A DNA stretch of 64,000 nucleotides from Nemertoderma westbladi (Eukaryota > Xenacoelomorpha > Nemertodermatida > Nemertodermatidae). Made by a program: the position numbers and the translations under genes. The stretch lies in NCBI GenBank assembly GCA_032718475.1, contig JAUCBJ010006880.1:1-64000 (forward strand), read 5' to 3'. Shown here one piece after another: positions 12,501-23,764 of the stretch (positions within the stretch are counted from its first letter, which is position 1; every line of letters begins with the position of its first letter). Under the pieces are notes generated by a model, which worked only from the letters and a program-made list of their open reading frames with translations, was not told where the DNA came from and did no database searches.

Positions 12501-15500
12501 GAGTTAAGTTGAACGCACAAGATACGAAACTGAGCGCACAGGATGGAAAGATCTGCACAATATTGTGAGTTAAGGACAGATCTGCACAACATTGTGAGTT
12601 AAGTTGAACGCACAAGATACGAAACTGAGCGCACAGGATGGAAAGATCTGCACAACATTGTGAGTTAAGTTGAACGCACAAGATACGAAACTGAGCGCAC
12701 AAGATGGACAGATCTGCACAACATTGTGAGTTAAGTTGAACGCACAAGATACGAAACTGAGCGCACTGGATGGAAAGATCTGCACAACATTGTGAGTTAA
12801 GTTGAACGCACAAGATACGAAACTGAGCGCACAAGATGGACAGATCTGCACAACATTGTGAGTTAAGTTGAACGCACAAGATACGAAACTGAGCGCACTG
12901 GATGGAAAGATCTGCACAACATTGTGAGTTAAGTTGAACGCACAAGATACGAAACTGAGCGCACAGGATGGAAAGATCTGCACAACATTGTGAGTTAAGT
13001 TGAACGCACAAGATACGAATCTGAGCGCACAGGATGGAAAGATCTGCACAACATTGTGAGTTAAGTTGAACGCACAAGATACGAAACTGAGCGCACTGGA
13101 TGGAAAGATCTGCACAACATTGTGAGTTAAGTTGAACGCACAAGATACGAAACTGAGCGCACTGGATGGAAAGATCTGCACAACATTGTGAGTTAAGTTG
13201 AACGCACAAGATACGAAACTGAGCGCACAGGATGGAAAGATCTGCACAACATTGTGAGTTAAGTTGAACGCACAAGATACGAAACTGAGCGCACAGGATG
13301 GAAAGATCTGCACAACATTGTGAGTTAAGTTGAACGCACAAGATACGAAACTGAGCGCACAGGATGGAAAGATCTGCACAACATTGTGAGTTAAGTTGAA
13401 CGCACAAGATACGAAACTGAGCGCACAGGATGGAAAGATCTGCACAACATTGTGAGTTAAGTTGAACGCACAAGATACGAAACTGAGCGCACAGGATGGA
13501 AAGATCTGCACAACATTGTGAGTTAAGTTGAACGCACAAGATACGAAACTGAGCGCACAAGATGGACAGATCTGCACAACATTGTGAGTTAAGTTGAACG
13601 CACAAGATACGAAACTGAGCGCACAAGATGGACAGATCTGCACAACATTGTGAGTTAAGTTGAACGCACAAGATACGAAACTGAGCGCACAGGATGGAAA
13701 GATCTGCACAACATTGTGAGTTAAGTTGAACGCACAAGATACGAAACTGAGCGCACTGGATGGAAAGATCTGCACAACATTGTGAGTTAAGTTGAACGCA
13801 CAAGATACGAAACTGAGCGCACAGGATGGAAAGATCTGCACAACATTGTGAGTTAAGTTGAACGCACAAGATACGAAACTGAGCGCACAGGATGGAAAGA
13901 TCTGCACAACATTGTGAGTTAAGTTGAACGCACAAGATACGAAACTGAGCGCACAGGATGGAAAGATCTGCACAACATTGTGAGTTAAGTTGAACGCACA
14001 AGATACGAAACTGAGCGCACTGGATGGAACGATCTGCACAACATTGTGAGTTAAGTTGAACGCACAAGATACGAAACTGAGCGCACAGGATGGAAAGATC
14101 TGCACAACATTGTGAGTTAAGTTGAACGCAGAAGATTAGAAACTGAGCGCACAGGATGGAAAGATCTGCACAACATTGTGAGTTAAGTTGAACGCACAAG
14201 ATACGAAACTGAGCGCACAAGATGGACAGATCTGCACAACATTGTGAGTTAAGTTGAACGCACAAGATACGAAACTGAGCGCACAAGATGGACAGATCTG
14301 CACAACATTGTGAGTTAAGTTGAACGCACAAGATACGAAACTGAGCGCACAGGATGGAAAGATCTGCACAACATTGTGAGTTAAGTTGAACGCACAAGAT
14401 ACGAAACTGAGCGCACTGGATGGAAAGATCTGCACAACATTGTGAGTTAAGTTGAACGCACAAGATACGAAACTGAGCGCACAGGATGGAAAGATCTGCA
14501 CAACATTGTGAGTTAAGTTGAACGCACAAGATACGAAACTGAGCGCACAGGATGGAAAGATCTGCACAACATTGTGAGTTAAGTTGAACGCACAAGATAC
14601 GAAACTGAGCGCACAGGATGGAAAGATCTGCACAACATTGTGAGTTAAGTTGAACGCACAAGATACGAAACTGAGCGCACTGGATGGAACGATCTGCACA
14701 ACATTGTGAGTTAAGTTGAACGCACAAGATACGAAACTGAGCGCACAGGATGGAAAGATCTGCACAACATTGTGAGTTAAGTTGAACGCAGAAGATACGA
14801 AACTGAGCGCACAGGATGGAAAGATCTGCACAACATTGTGAGTTAAGTTGAACGCAGAAGATACGAAACTGAGCGCACAGGATGGAAAGATCTGCACAAC
14901 ATTGTGAGTTAAGTTGAACGCACAAGATACGAAACTGAGCGCACTGGATGGAACGATCTGCACAACATTGTGAGTTAAGTTGAACGCACAAGATACGAAA
15001 CTGAGCGCACAGGATGGAAAGATCTGCACAACATTGTGAGTTAAGTTGAACGCACAAGATACGAAACTGAGCGCACTGGATGGAACGATCTGCACAACAT
15101 TGTGAGTTAAGTTGAACGCACAAGATACGAAACTGAGCGCACAGGATGGAAAGATCTGCACAACATTGTGAGTTAAGTTGAACGCAGAAGATACGAAACT
15201 GAGCGCACAGGATGGAAAGATCTGCACAACATTGTGAGTTAAGTTGAACGCAGAAGATACGAAACTGAGCGCACAGGATGGAAAGATCTGCACAACATTG
15301 TGAGTTAAGTTGAACGCACAAGATACGAAACTGAGCGCACTGGATGGAACGATCTGCACAACATTGTGAGTTAAGTTGAACGCACAAGATACGAAACTGA
15401 GCGCACAGGATGGAAAGATCTGCACAACATTGTGAGTTAAGTTGAACGCAGAAGATACGAAACTGAGCGCACAGGATGGAAAGATCTGCACAACATTGTG

Positions 15501-15905
15501 AGTTAAGTTGAACGCACAAGATACGAAACTGAGCGCACAGGATGGAAAGATCTGCACAACATTGTGAGTTAAGTTGAACGCACAAGATACGAAACTGAGC
15601 GCACAGGATGGAAAGATCTGCACAACATTGTGAGTTAAGTTGAACGCACAAGATACGAAACTGAGCGCACAGGATGGAAAGATCTGCACAACATTGTGAG
15701 TTAAGTTGAACGCACAAGATACGAAACTGAGCGCACAGGATGGAAAGATCTGCACAACATTGTGAGTTAAGTTGAACGCACAAGATACGAAACTGAGCGC
15801 ACACGATGGAAAGATCTGCACAACATTGTGAGTTAAGTTGAACGCACAAGATACGAAACTGAGCGCACAGGATGGAAAGATCTGCACAACATTGTGAGTT
15901 AAGTT
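9541..15905. repeat. 66-bp satellite array (about 96 units) with higher-order structure
   Basis: The 66-bp unit begins GTTGAACGCACAAGATACGA and ends CACAACATTGTGAGTTAA. Units differ at a few diagnostic sites (ACAGGATGGA, ACAAGATGGACA, ACTGGATGGA, ACTGGATGGAACG, GCAGAAGATAC). Some are joined by a truncated 29-bp unit beginning GGACAGATC. A block of about 1,465 bp is duplicated in tandem (around 10.0-11.1 kb and 11.5-12.6 kb), and smaller multi-unit blocks repeat between 14.0 and 15.5 kb. The minus strand is open for 1,197 codons because 66 is 22 codons and most units lack minus-strand stops in two frames. Confidence 0.97.
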
Positions 15906-16710
15906 GTGCGCGCAATTTAATTTTTGTAGGTTCCATACATTAAATCCGCACCTGAAATCTTAAATTTAAAGATTAATTAGTTTATAAGAAAGTTTATATG
16001 CCAATTCTATTAAAGATACAAAATATTTAAAAAGAATTTATACGGAGTTATTTTATTTTATATTGATTTTATTTTCAAGTCGGCGTGAAATGCGCTCTGA
16101 AATAAAGTAAACTCAGAGATGCGATCGTGATCCTCACGGCGTGAAATAAAGTAATATTATTCTTTCAGTATGATTGTAGCGTATTCTACGGTCATGCTTA
16201 GGTAACAGTAAATCATTTATCACATGAGTAGATTTTTTAGTTAAATAAAACGGATGTAGAATACCGGATGAAGAAATGAAAAAATATTCAGTAGTTTAGT
16301 CTTATTTTCTGAAACAATAGGACTATAAATAATTATCTAGCACTTTGCACAACACACTAAGTAATTAACGGTTATTTAAGTGTATCTGCATTGGTTAGAA
16401 TTGGAATAATATCGGTTAAATTAATAATAATATTTGATTGACTAAAGAAATTAGCACATAATCGTAATGGTTGTTAGTTGCTGTTAGTTATCATGCCAAG
16501 ACAATACATTCTTAATTTAATTTAATTAAACTATTATAGACGAATTAATAGGACAATATGGTCTAATTGCCCCAGATATTTGGAGTGTGAGTATGGACTT
16601 GGAAGGAATTGCTAATGACCCCCCCCCCCCCTCCCCCCTATTGGCTGTACCTGCAAGGCAGATAGGGGGCCACACTAACTCTCAAGGTTAAACCATCAAG
16701 CATTTTTCTT
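15906..16710. other. Intergenic, no gene recognised
   Basis: AT-rich, with a C-rich run at about 16619-16638. No coding signal or clear repeat was seen. Confidence 0.45.
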
Positions 16711-17402
16711 TAACCCCTCAACAGATGAAGTCAGGTTCCCATTACAGCTGGGGTGGTGTACCAGTCATGTAACGAACCCCGCAACAGATGAAGTCAGGTT
16801 CCCATTACAGCTGGGGTGGTGTACCAGTCATGTAACGAACCCCTCAACAGATGAAGTCAGGTTCCCATTACAGCTGGGGTGGTGTACCAGTCATGTAACG
16901 AACCCCTCAACAGATGAAGTCAGGTTCCCATTACAGCTGGGGTGGTGTACCAGTCATGTAACGAACCCCGCAACAGATGAAGTCAGGTTCCCATTACAGC
17001 TGGGGTGGTGTACCAGTCATGTAACGAACCCCTCAACAGATGAAGTCAGGTTCCCATTACAGCTGGGGTGGTGTACCAGTCATGTAACGAACCCCGCAAC
17101 AGATGAAGTCAGGTTCCCATTACAGCTGGGGTGGTGTACCAGTCATGTAACGAACCCCTCAACAGATGAAGTCAGGTTCCCATTACAGCTGGGGTGGTGT
17201 ACCAGTCATGTAACGAACCCCTCAACAGATGAAGTCAGGTTCCCATTACAGCTGGGGTGGTGTACCAGTCATGTAACGAACCCCTCAACAGATGAAGTCA
17301 GGTTCCCATTACAGCTGGGGTGGTGTACCAGTCATGTAACGAACCCCGCAACAGATGAAGTCAGGTTCCCATTACAGCTGGGGTGGTGTACCAGTCATGT
17401 AA
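16711..17402. repeat. 63-bp tandem array, 11 units
   Basis: Eleven near-identical 63-bp units share CAACAGATGAAGTCAGG and GTACCAGTCATGTAACG. Units differ almost only at one base, AACCCCTCAAC versus AACCCCGCAAC. The array stops at CATGTAAC followed by AGCCACGG. Confidence 0.95.
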
Positions 17403-17863
17403 CAGCCACGGCCACCGTTTGGGATTGAACTCTAAGACCATCCTTGGTCGTATAACTAATCGGGGAGCAATACTTGTGTTTATCGTGTTTCGTGCGTTCT
17501 AGAATATTAAATTGCACTAACGGCTACTACAAACAATAGACAAACCGCATCCATCAGATAATCTTTTGTTGTCTTAAATTATAGACAGGCCGATGCAAAG
17601 TTTCAATTTCGCACAATGAACTTAACAAATATTATAATATTTTGTGATAAATTTTAATTAATTTTGAACCTCTGTAAGGTTCAAATAAGAGATACTATTA
17701 AAATAACTAATTAATTTTATTTGTCACTAAAAACAATTCTATTTCCACTAAATTAAATTGTTGTATCACTAAAATATACAAAAATATATTCTCACTATTC
17801 ATCGGCTATTTAACAATTCCACCTCACTATTTATACTCCGGGATGTTATCATAAAAATCAAAC
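17403..17863. other. Intergenic, no gene recognised
   Basis: No coding similarity. The first 70 bases, read on the minus strand, have a weak tRNA-like T-arm word (GAGTTCAATCCC) but no convincing cloverleaf. Confidence 0.4.
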
Positions 17864-18929
17864 TAGGCCCATTCTCACCAAAATTGGCCAAAAAGGGTGT
17901 AAATTTTTCCAAAAATTTTTTCTCCAGAATATAGTAAACCCATATATTTTCTAAAAGCTCATGATGTCAGGAATTTCATGGGAACCATGGACAAACACTT
18001 TTGCGGGGTGAACAAATTTATTTGGCATTTAAAACGAGTCCGCCCTGTAATGATTTGTCCGGCTTGTAATGCTTAATATTTCTTGGTAAATGTATAATAA
18101 TACCCGCCTAAAATTATATTTTGAATTGTGAAAGATATAATTTTAGAGCCATACATTACCAGGGGCGGACACCATTACAGGGCCGGACACAGTGATGGAT
18201 TATTGACTGTAAACAATTTGCAGTGTGGCTAACCTACATATTCCATACATACACCCCCTGAAAGCGCTGAGAAATACGAATCTGGCAGTATCTTTACTAA
18301 CTCTTATCTGTAATTCTATCACTTTTAAATAGGCAATGTCTGACCATTACAGGGGCCGGACAAAGTGATTGTCACATATACCTTGGTCTACTTAGAAGAC
18401 GATTACTTGTACAGAAATTAAGCAAATGCGATGAAATTTTAACGTGGTCATCATCCTGAGAAAATTTGCTTTCAAATGAATATTCACTTTTAGGATTGCT
18501 CTTAAAAAGTTAAGATGAAATGAGCACCATTACAGGGTCGGACATAAAAATCAGAAAAGTGTCGGACAGGATGTTAAATGCAGCTGTCCGACACCAACTA
18601 CATTGTATGTATACAAATACTGCTGAAAACGAATCTCCATTTATCCAGCTTTCTAACGATATGTTGGTTTACTGGATATGACCTTGGGGTTGGAATTTTA
18701 TAACAGTTTGTTCTACTAGCACTCTGGACCCTCATTTTGACCATTTTTTTGGCCATATTATGTTCTGCTACAAGAAGACATGATGTCTGTTTGAGCTGAA
18801 ATTAACTGTACAAAATATACGCTTCATCAGCTTTCTTTGAAGCCATCAACCACTTTCTAGAACCGCCATAAACAGAAGTTATGGCTTCAGGACTCCCGTT
18901 TGGCCAATTTTGGTGAGAATGGCCCACTA
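17864..18929. mobile_element. Non-autonomous DNA transposon (MITE-like), TA-flanked
   Basis: The ends are inverted: a 24-bp match from 17869-17892 (CCATTCTCACCAAAATTGGC and on) to the reverse complement of 18899-18922. The element is flanked by TA on each side (17864-17865 and 18928-18929), consistent with a TA target as in Tc1/mariner. No transposase frame lies inside. The interior repeats a CCATTACAGGGGCCGGACA-like motif in both orientations. Confidence 0.72.
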
Positions 18930-19203
18930 CTATTATTTTACCAAAATATTGTGTTTCCTGAAAGATAGACAGACCCGATTATGCCAAACATGAAATTTAT
19001 ATCAGAAATGAAATCACAGAGCACGAAAACCCCAGCTAGTAAAAATTCCAGCTGTGTGAACAAATTCCACTGTCATAAATTACTTATTCTTATCTTATTC
19101 TTGAAAGTCAGATAGAGACCGACAGTTTTTCGCGAGAAGGTTTAAACTTTAATTGCATTTTACTCTTATCATTTTTATTTCACGTTTTTCCGCTGCTGTG
19201 TCT
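18930..19203. other. Short intergenic stretch between two transposon-like repeats
   Basis: AT-rich unique DNA with nothing recognised. Confidence 0.4.
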
Positions 19204-19461
19204 CTTCTACGTCATTTCTTAATCAATTCGTTTGACATTTTCAGTCAATAGTCCCGACATGTTGAACAATAAAACTTCTACACATCATTTTGAGTGAAAG
19301 TTGTGTTTTGGGCCGATAATTTGTAAAAATTAAAAAAAAAATTTATTTTTTTTATTAAAATGACACTGCTGGTGTAAATTTCATCAAGAAGTTGTATTGG
19401 TCAATGTGTCACGACAATTCAGTGAAAATTTCAAACGAATTGATTAAAAATGACGGAGAAG
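19204..19461. repeat. Imperfect inverted repeat (foldback/MITE-like)
   Basis: CTTCTACGTCATTTCTTAAT followed by CAATTCGTTTGACATTTTCA at the left is mirrored at the right, whose reverse complement reads CTTCTCCGTCATTTTTAATC and then AATTCGTTTGAAATTTTCA. Arms are roughly 85-115 nt around an AT-rich centre near 19330. Confidence 0.72.
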
Positions 19462-19706
19462 TTAAATTTAGACTGATATGCATAAAAATCTTAAAAGCCT
19501 ACGTCTCATATAAGAAAAAGTGTGCCTACAAAATATAGTAGGTCTAGCAATACAGTTCTGTGGTCGTATCTATCGTAGTTCGATAAATAGTATATAAGCC
19601 AGATTTACTACACTAAATCTTAAAAAATTACGTCACAAATTTTTTCAACGATTTCTTTCGCTAGAATAGAAAATTAAAGAGAAACTTTTTTCCCGAATAG
19701 GAGAGT

Positions 19707-20498
19707 TTAGCTCCCCGACTGGGAGTTTTGTTTCGGGTATCTCCACGCTATTGGCGGAGCGCTCAGACTGTGTCTGTCCTCGGGGGGTCCCCGCCGCCAG
19801 CGCATGTAGGCCACCCGCATCCGGTCCCACACCGCGGACCGACTATCCAACGCGGGTCGCACGTCTAGATCAGCGAACCTCATCGCTCGCTCGTCCATCT
19901 CCCCCGAGTCGTAGTAATCTATAACGTAACGGACGTCCACCCCACACCGGTCCACCACCCAGTCGTGTCGGTCGAACGGTCGCCCGTAGCCTAGCAACCC
20001 GCGCGCCCGCGCCCTGGGCGACGGGCGTTGCGCCAACCCCCGGAAACTACGGAGTTTGGGAGTCGCGCATTCCGCGAGTCGGAGAGTTTCCCAGGCGAGA
20101 ATCTCCCGCCACGCCGCCTCGTTGTTGGCGTTGTGAAGTTGCACTATCGCGTCCATCGCACCGGAAGTGACGTCATCATCATTCCAACGCCAGCCTTTAC
20201 GCAGCATAGCGTTCCAGAACATTTGCTGGCTTGGATACACCCAGTTGGATGGTTCGCCGGGTTTCGGTTGCCCTTTGGGGATGGAGGAGAGTTCCCGATC
20301 CGTGGGTAAGGGAAAGGGTTGGCCCGGGGAGGGCTGTTGGTTGGGCGGAGTCATCATATTACGGGGGTCTAGATCGGCGTGGGCCGGGCAGCCGCCGCCC
20401 TGGGGGTTCATGTCAGCCGGTGGGTCGCGCATGGGACACTCTGAAGGGGAAGTAAAGTTGGTACCGGTACCAACCGCTAGCGACTGTGCTTTACCCAT
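19707..20498 (-). CDS. HCCS: Holocytochrome-c synthase (cytochrome c heme lyase)
   Basis: A 263-residue protein that covalently attaches heme to cytochrome c, and usually c1, in the mitochondrial intermembrane space. Two Cys-Pro heme-binding motifs lie at residues 21-23 (CPM) and 37-39 (CPA). The family blocks follow in order: PPNQ (51-54), [22 protein letters not shown] (86-103), [16 protein letters not shown] (122-137), SPRAR (160-164), PFDRHDW with the heme-ligand His at about 178, [13 protein letters not shown] (189-197) and LDVRPALDS (211-219). The start is the ATG at 20498. Length matches the family apart from about 25 extra C-terminal residues after the final MRWRR. The gene is uninterrupted and strongly GC-rich against AT-rich flanks. 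That fits an old single-exon gene or a retrocopy under selection; no poly-A tail or target duplication was seen. Confidence 0.95.
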   Translation of the reverse strand: MGKAQSLAVGTGTNFTSPSECPMRDPPADMNPQGGGCPAHADLDPRNMMTPPNQQPSPGQPFPLPTDRELSSIPKGQPKPGEPSNWVYPSQQMFWNAMLRKGWRWNDDDVTSGAMDAIVQLHNANNEAAWREILAWETLRLAECATPKLRSFRGLAQRPSPRARARGLLGYGRPFDRHDWVVDRCGVDVRYVIDYYDSGEMDERAMRFADLDVRPALDSRSAVWDRMRVAYMRWRRGPPEDRHSLSAPPIAWRYPKQNSQSGS

Positions 20499-20766
20499 TA
20501 TTTATTGCATTTTGTACGACGACAGTAGTGCTACCGCTATACCCAGTACCTGTGTGCAGGTGTACCGTAATTCTTCAGTTGTTGTGTTGCTACAATACTG
20601 CAATACACCGGTAGTTAGTAATGGAATTAATTCATTACAGCAGGATTACTGTGGCACTCTGAATCGGTATTGAATCACCAACAATAATTCCAACAAATCC
20701 AAAATCAGTAAGCTTCTACAGCTCTATTAAAACAGCGGCAATCAATGTACTTCTGTAATAACTATT
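20499..20766. other. Upstream flank of HCCS
   Basis: Non-coding. It presumably contains the HCCS promoter, but no TATA box or initiator could be assigned with confidence. Confidence 0.35.
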
Positions 20767-20912
20767 TACATACTTGTGTGCAAAGTAGCACTTTTACAGT
20801 GTGATGATCCGAGTGGCTTTGTTACACGAACGAACATTAGTGAGTGAGTGAAAATAAAGCCACGAGGATCAGAACACTGTAAAGTACAGTACTTTGCAAC
20901 AGGTATGTATGT
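20767..20912. repeat. Inverted repeat, about 52-nt arms
   Basis: Left arm CATACTTGTGTGCAAAGTAG through GGCTTT (about 20769-20820) pairs imperfectly with AAAGCCACGAGGATCAG through CAGGTATG (about 20857-20908). The loop is about 36 nt with GTGAGTGAGTG. It resembles a small MITE. Confidence 0.75.
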
Positions 20913-21176
20913 AGTTTTATTCCAAAATTTTAACATTACGAAATGATTGTACATATATTATAAGTGATAGAAACTGCACAAATTATATTAGTTGCTGTAT
21001 AAATAAATGTAAAAATGACATAAATTATGTTATAAATAAGTTCGCTTATATATATGGTGGCGTTTGGGGCCATGTTATAATAATATAGCTAGGCCCTACT
21101 GGTTATTAATAGCTATACCCCGCCTACCGGTAGGTAATGCAGTAGGCCTATCTGGCTGTCAGGCAAATTTCCACCT

Positions 21177-21265
21177 ATTGTTTACGTGGTATCCAATGAC
21201 GGCGTTAAGTAATGTCCCCTTAGTGGACATTACTTACGCCGTCATGGGTTACCACGTAAACAATA
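21177..21265. repeat. Near-perfect hairpin, about 40-nt arms
   Basis: ATTGTTTACGTGGTATCCAA continues as TGACGGCGTTAAGTAATGTCC and is mirrored after a short CCTTAGT centre by GGACATTACTTACGCCGTCA and the remainder. The related word AACGGCGTTGAGTAATGT lies alone at about 22300. Confidence 0.85.
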
Positions 21266-21321
21266 ACACCAAATACAATACTAAATGTACAGACCAATAC
21301 AATGCTCTAATGTCCTCTAAT

Positions 21322-22246
21322 GTCCTCAGTCTCACCATATGGTGAAACTGAGTTTTTCTCAATCCTGGATGGCGTACTGCAAGAAGGTGACACATTAGCA
21401 CCATTACTATTTGTAATTGTGCTGGATTACGCAATGAGGACGGCCACAAATGGTGAAGATCTGTGATTCACACTTCAAGAACGCAGAAGTAGTAGATATC
21501 CGGCAACTACAGTCACAGACACCGACTTTGCGGATGACATCGCCCTGCTCTCTAATACGCTAGCAGATGCACAGCTTCTACTAAACAAAGTGGAGAGGGC
21601 TGCTAAGGAGGTTGGATTGCATATAAATGTTACCAAGACCGAATTCATGACTTTTAATGTTGATGGAAACTTGATAACCATTGATAATAATCGACTAAGG
21701 AAGGTCGACGACTTCCAGTACCTAGGATATCATGGATAGCAAAAAAGGACATACTGTATAAGTTAGGAAAGCAAAGGCCTTGGGTAGCTTTATCAAAAAT
21801 GGATACCATCTGGAAATCAGATCTCTCCAGGAACCTGAAGACTAAGTTCTTTCGAGCCACAGTGGAAAATGTATTTTTATACGGGGGTGAGACCTGGACA
21901 CTGACTAAATCACTTGAACAATGAATTGATGGTTGCTACACAAGACTACAGTACTAAGTGCAGCCCTAAACATCAGCTGGAGACAAAACATGACAAAGGC
22001 CGAGCTTTAAGGTACAATACCACATCAACCACCCTCCATGCACCCAGATTAAGATTCAGTGGGCACTACTGGCGAAGTAAAGGATGGAAAGCGTAGTCGT
22101 GGACGACCGGCCATAACATATATAGGTCAACTTGAAAGGGATACTGAACTTGGGAGAAACGAAATTGCGACAACTATGGAGAATTGGGAAGCCTGGAAGG
22201 ATCTAATTTCCACTGTCCGAGTTCGCTCGACCTAGTAGTGGTAGTA
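21322..22246 (+). pseudogene. Non-LTR retrotransposon (LINE) reverse transcriptase, 5'-truncated and decayed
   Basis: Conceptual translation gives, across frameshifts and stops, the reverse transcriptase palm: LQEGDTLAPLLFVIVLDYAM near 21380-21440, the catalytic TDFADDIALLS near 21525-21560, and KTEFMTFN (about 21640). The usual C-terminal thumb and tail follow (RGRPAITYIGQLERD near 22095-22145). Several stops and frame changes prevent function. The fragment is bracketed by the direct repeat TAATGTCCTCTA (about 21308-21319 and 22247-22258), which looks like a target-site duplication. The 3' end is TAGTAGTGGTAG, a short repeat tail as in RTE-like LINEs. Confidence 0.82.
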
Positions 22247-22559
22247 ATGTCCTCTAAAGTTGTAAAGTGCCAAATAACAACTCGCTGTTAATACTAACGG
22301 CGTTGAGTAATGTTAGAATTTTGGAATAACAACTACAGTCCACGTTCGTGGGGCGTCGCGCAGAACACGAACTTCAGCAAGTTCGACGAACTTGGTTCCA
22401 AAAAAGTAGTTCAACCGCGAATTTTGTACACTCATTGAATTAAGTGTTATAACTTAACCTTACATGGGGGAAATAATAACTAGAATAATAACTAATAATG
22501 ATAAACTAGAAAACTAAAACTAACAATATTTCGTCCCAATTTTAAATTATAAATTAATG

Positions 22560-22690
22560 GAAAGGTTGCAATAGGATGTTATTCTAATCAAAACAATAAA
22601 ACTAAAGTCAACGGGAAAAAGTTTCAGTTTTATTTTTGATCTGCTGTTATTTTCGAAGGTTTTCTTCCGGGGAGGGATGAATTACGAATG
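22560..22690 (+). repeat. Dispersed repeat copy
   Basis: It shares TTATTCTAATCAAAACAATAA, CTAAAGTCAA, CTGCTGTTATTTTCG and a CCGGGGAGGGATGAAT end with the copies at 3.2 kb (inverted) and 61.4 kb. Confidence 0.7.
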
Positions 22691-22767
22691 TGTGGCACAG
22701 TGCTGTAGATGATGGTATTGACAGGTGGGTAACAGTGTATACAAGGTATCAGGTAGTATTTCCTTTT

Positions 22768-22865
22768 ACCGGAAGCGGAATGGTTAGAGCGTCAGACATC
22801 CAACCTGGAGTTTCCCAGTTCGATCCCACCAGGACGTCAATACCATGGACCAGGTAACGACTTTT
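22768..22865 (+). repeat. tRNA-derived SINE head
   Basis: AATGGTTAGAGCGTCAG looks like a Pol III A-box region. About 35 nt later CCCAGTTCGATCCCACC looks like a B-box and T arm. The flanks cannot form a tRNA acceptor stem, and a related copy exists at 9.3 kb in the opposite orientation, so a SINE is more likely than a tRNA gene. Confidence 0.6.
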
Positions 22866-23214
22866 GAAGTGAGGGGTCGACAGTGACAGATCTAGGATTT
22901 TGTCAAGAGGGCCCGTGCTAGCGAAGAGAGCGAATTTATGTTTTTTTTGTTGGTGCAGGTGTTTTTTAGGTGTTTATTTTAGGTATTAATGCACATACAT
23001 ATGCATAAATAATTTCTACATAATTTGGTACAGTATATAGTTGTCTACTGTATCCCATTATTACAGTAGTATAATAATGTATTCCGATTTTCTTGCCAAT
23101 GGAGGGGTCCAGGACCCTTCACGTAAACCCATGGGGGTCGGCTGACCCCTCTACGCGCGCCTACCCACCCTGATACTGTAACACCGTGGGATCATCCTGG
23201 GATCATGGATCCGG

Positions 23215-23760
23215 AAGTCAGGTGAGGACCTTCGAATACGTAAGGGAAAGGCATGGGCAGCCTTGAATAGGCTTTCCAGGATTTGGAAGTCACCGAGAAT
23301 TAATCGGAAACTTAAGGTCCGATTATTTAGAGCAGCAGTAGTTCCAGTACTCCTCTACGGGAGTCCATGCTGGGCTCTAACTGCTGAGGACACCAAATCT
23401 CTGGATGGCACATTCACAAGAATGCTACGCCGGGTTCATTGTGTCAAGTACAATGCACACATCTCCAACCAGACACTATATAACATTGGAGGTGTCTCAT
23501 AGGTTCCCCCAAGCTTGACAATAGAACAAAATCGCCTCCGCTTTGCAGGACATTGCTTTCGCCGTGAGGACCAGCCAGTGCATAATCTTGTACTTTGGCA
23601 GCCTCATGGAGTGAATAAGCATGGTGGACAGCCCATGACTTTCTTGAGACGCATCTTAAAGGACACTGGCCTTAAAGATGCGGATGATCTAGCAAATGTC
23701 ATGGGTGATAGGGAGTTGTGGCGGTGCAATTTTGTTGACAAGCCGGCACAGCATTCTTAA
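23215..23760 (+). pseudogene. Non-LTR retrotransposon fragment, C-terminal reverse transcriptase tail
   Basis: Two in-frame pieces separated by a stop at about 23500 read as the C-terminal part of an RT-type LINE. The first contains KLKVRLFRAAVVPVLLYGS, a block that follows the RT palm in many LINE proteins, then W-x-L and M-L-R. The second contains RLRFAGHCFRR and a G-x-Q-P-MTFLRRILKDTG segment typical of the end of these ORFs. There is no palm domain, so it is 5'-truncated. Its sequence differs from the fragment at 21.3 kb, so a different family or lineage is likely. Confidence 0.8.
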
Positions 23761-23764
23761 AAAT

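Noticed and set aside
12343-15936. A 1,197-codon minus-strand frame (Cys-rich 22-residue repeats) and its sister frames in the 66-bp array
   Set aside because: It is open only because the satellite period is a multiple of three and lacks minus-strand stops; two frames are open at once and no promoter, signal peptide or unique domain is present.
17403-17470. tRNA or SINE on the minus strand
   Set aside because: Only a T-arm-like word is present; the other arms do not pair.
22768-22865. A functional tRNA gene
   Set aside because: A- and B-box-like words are present but no acceptor stem can be formed, and a related repeat copy exists.
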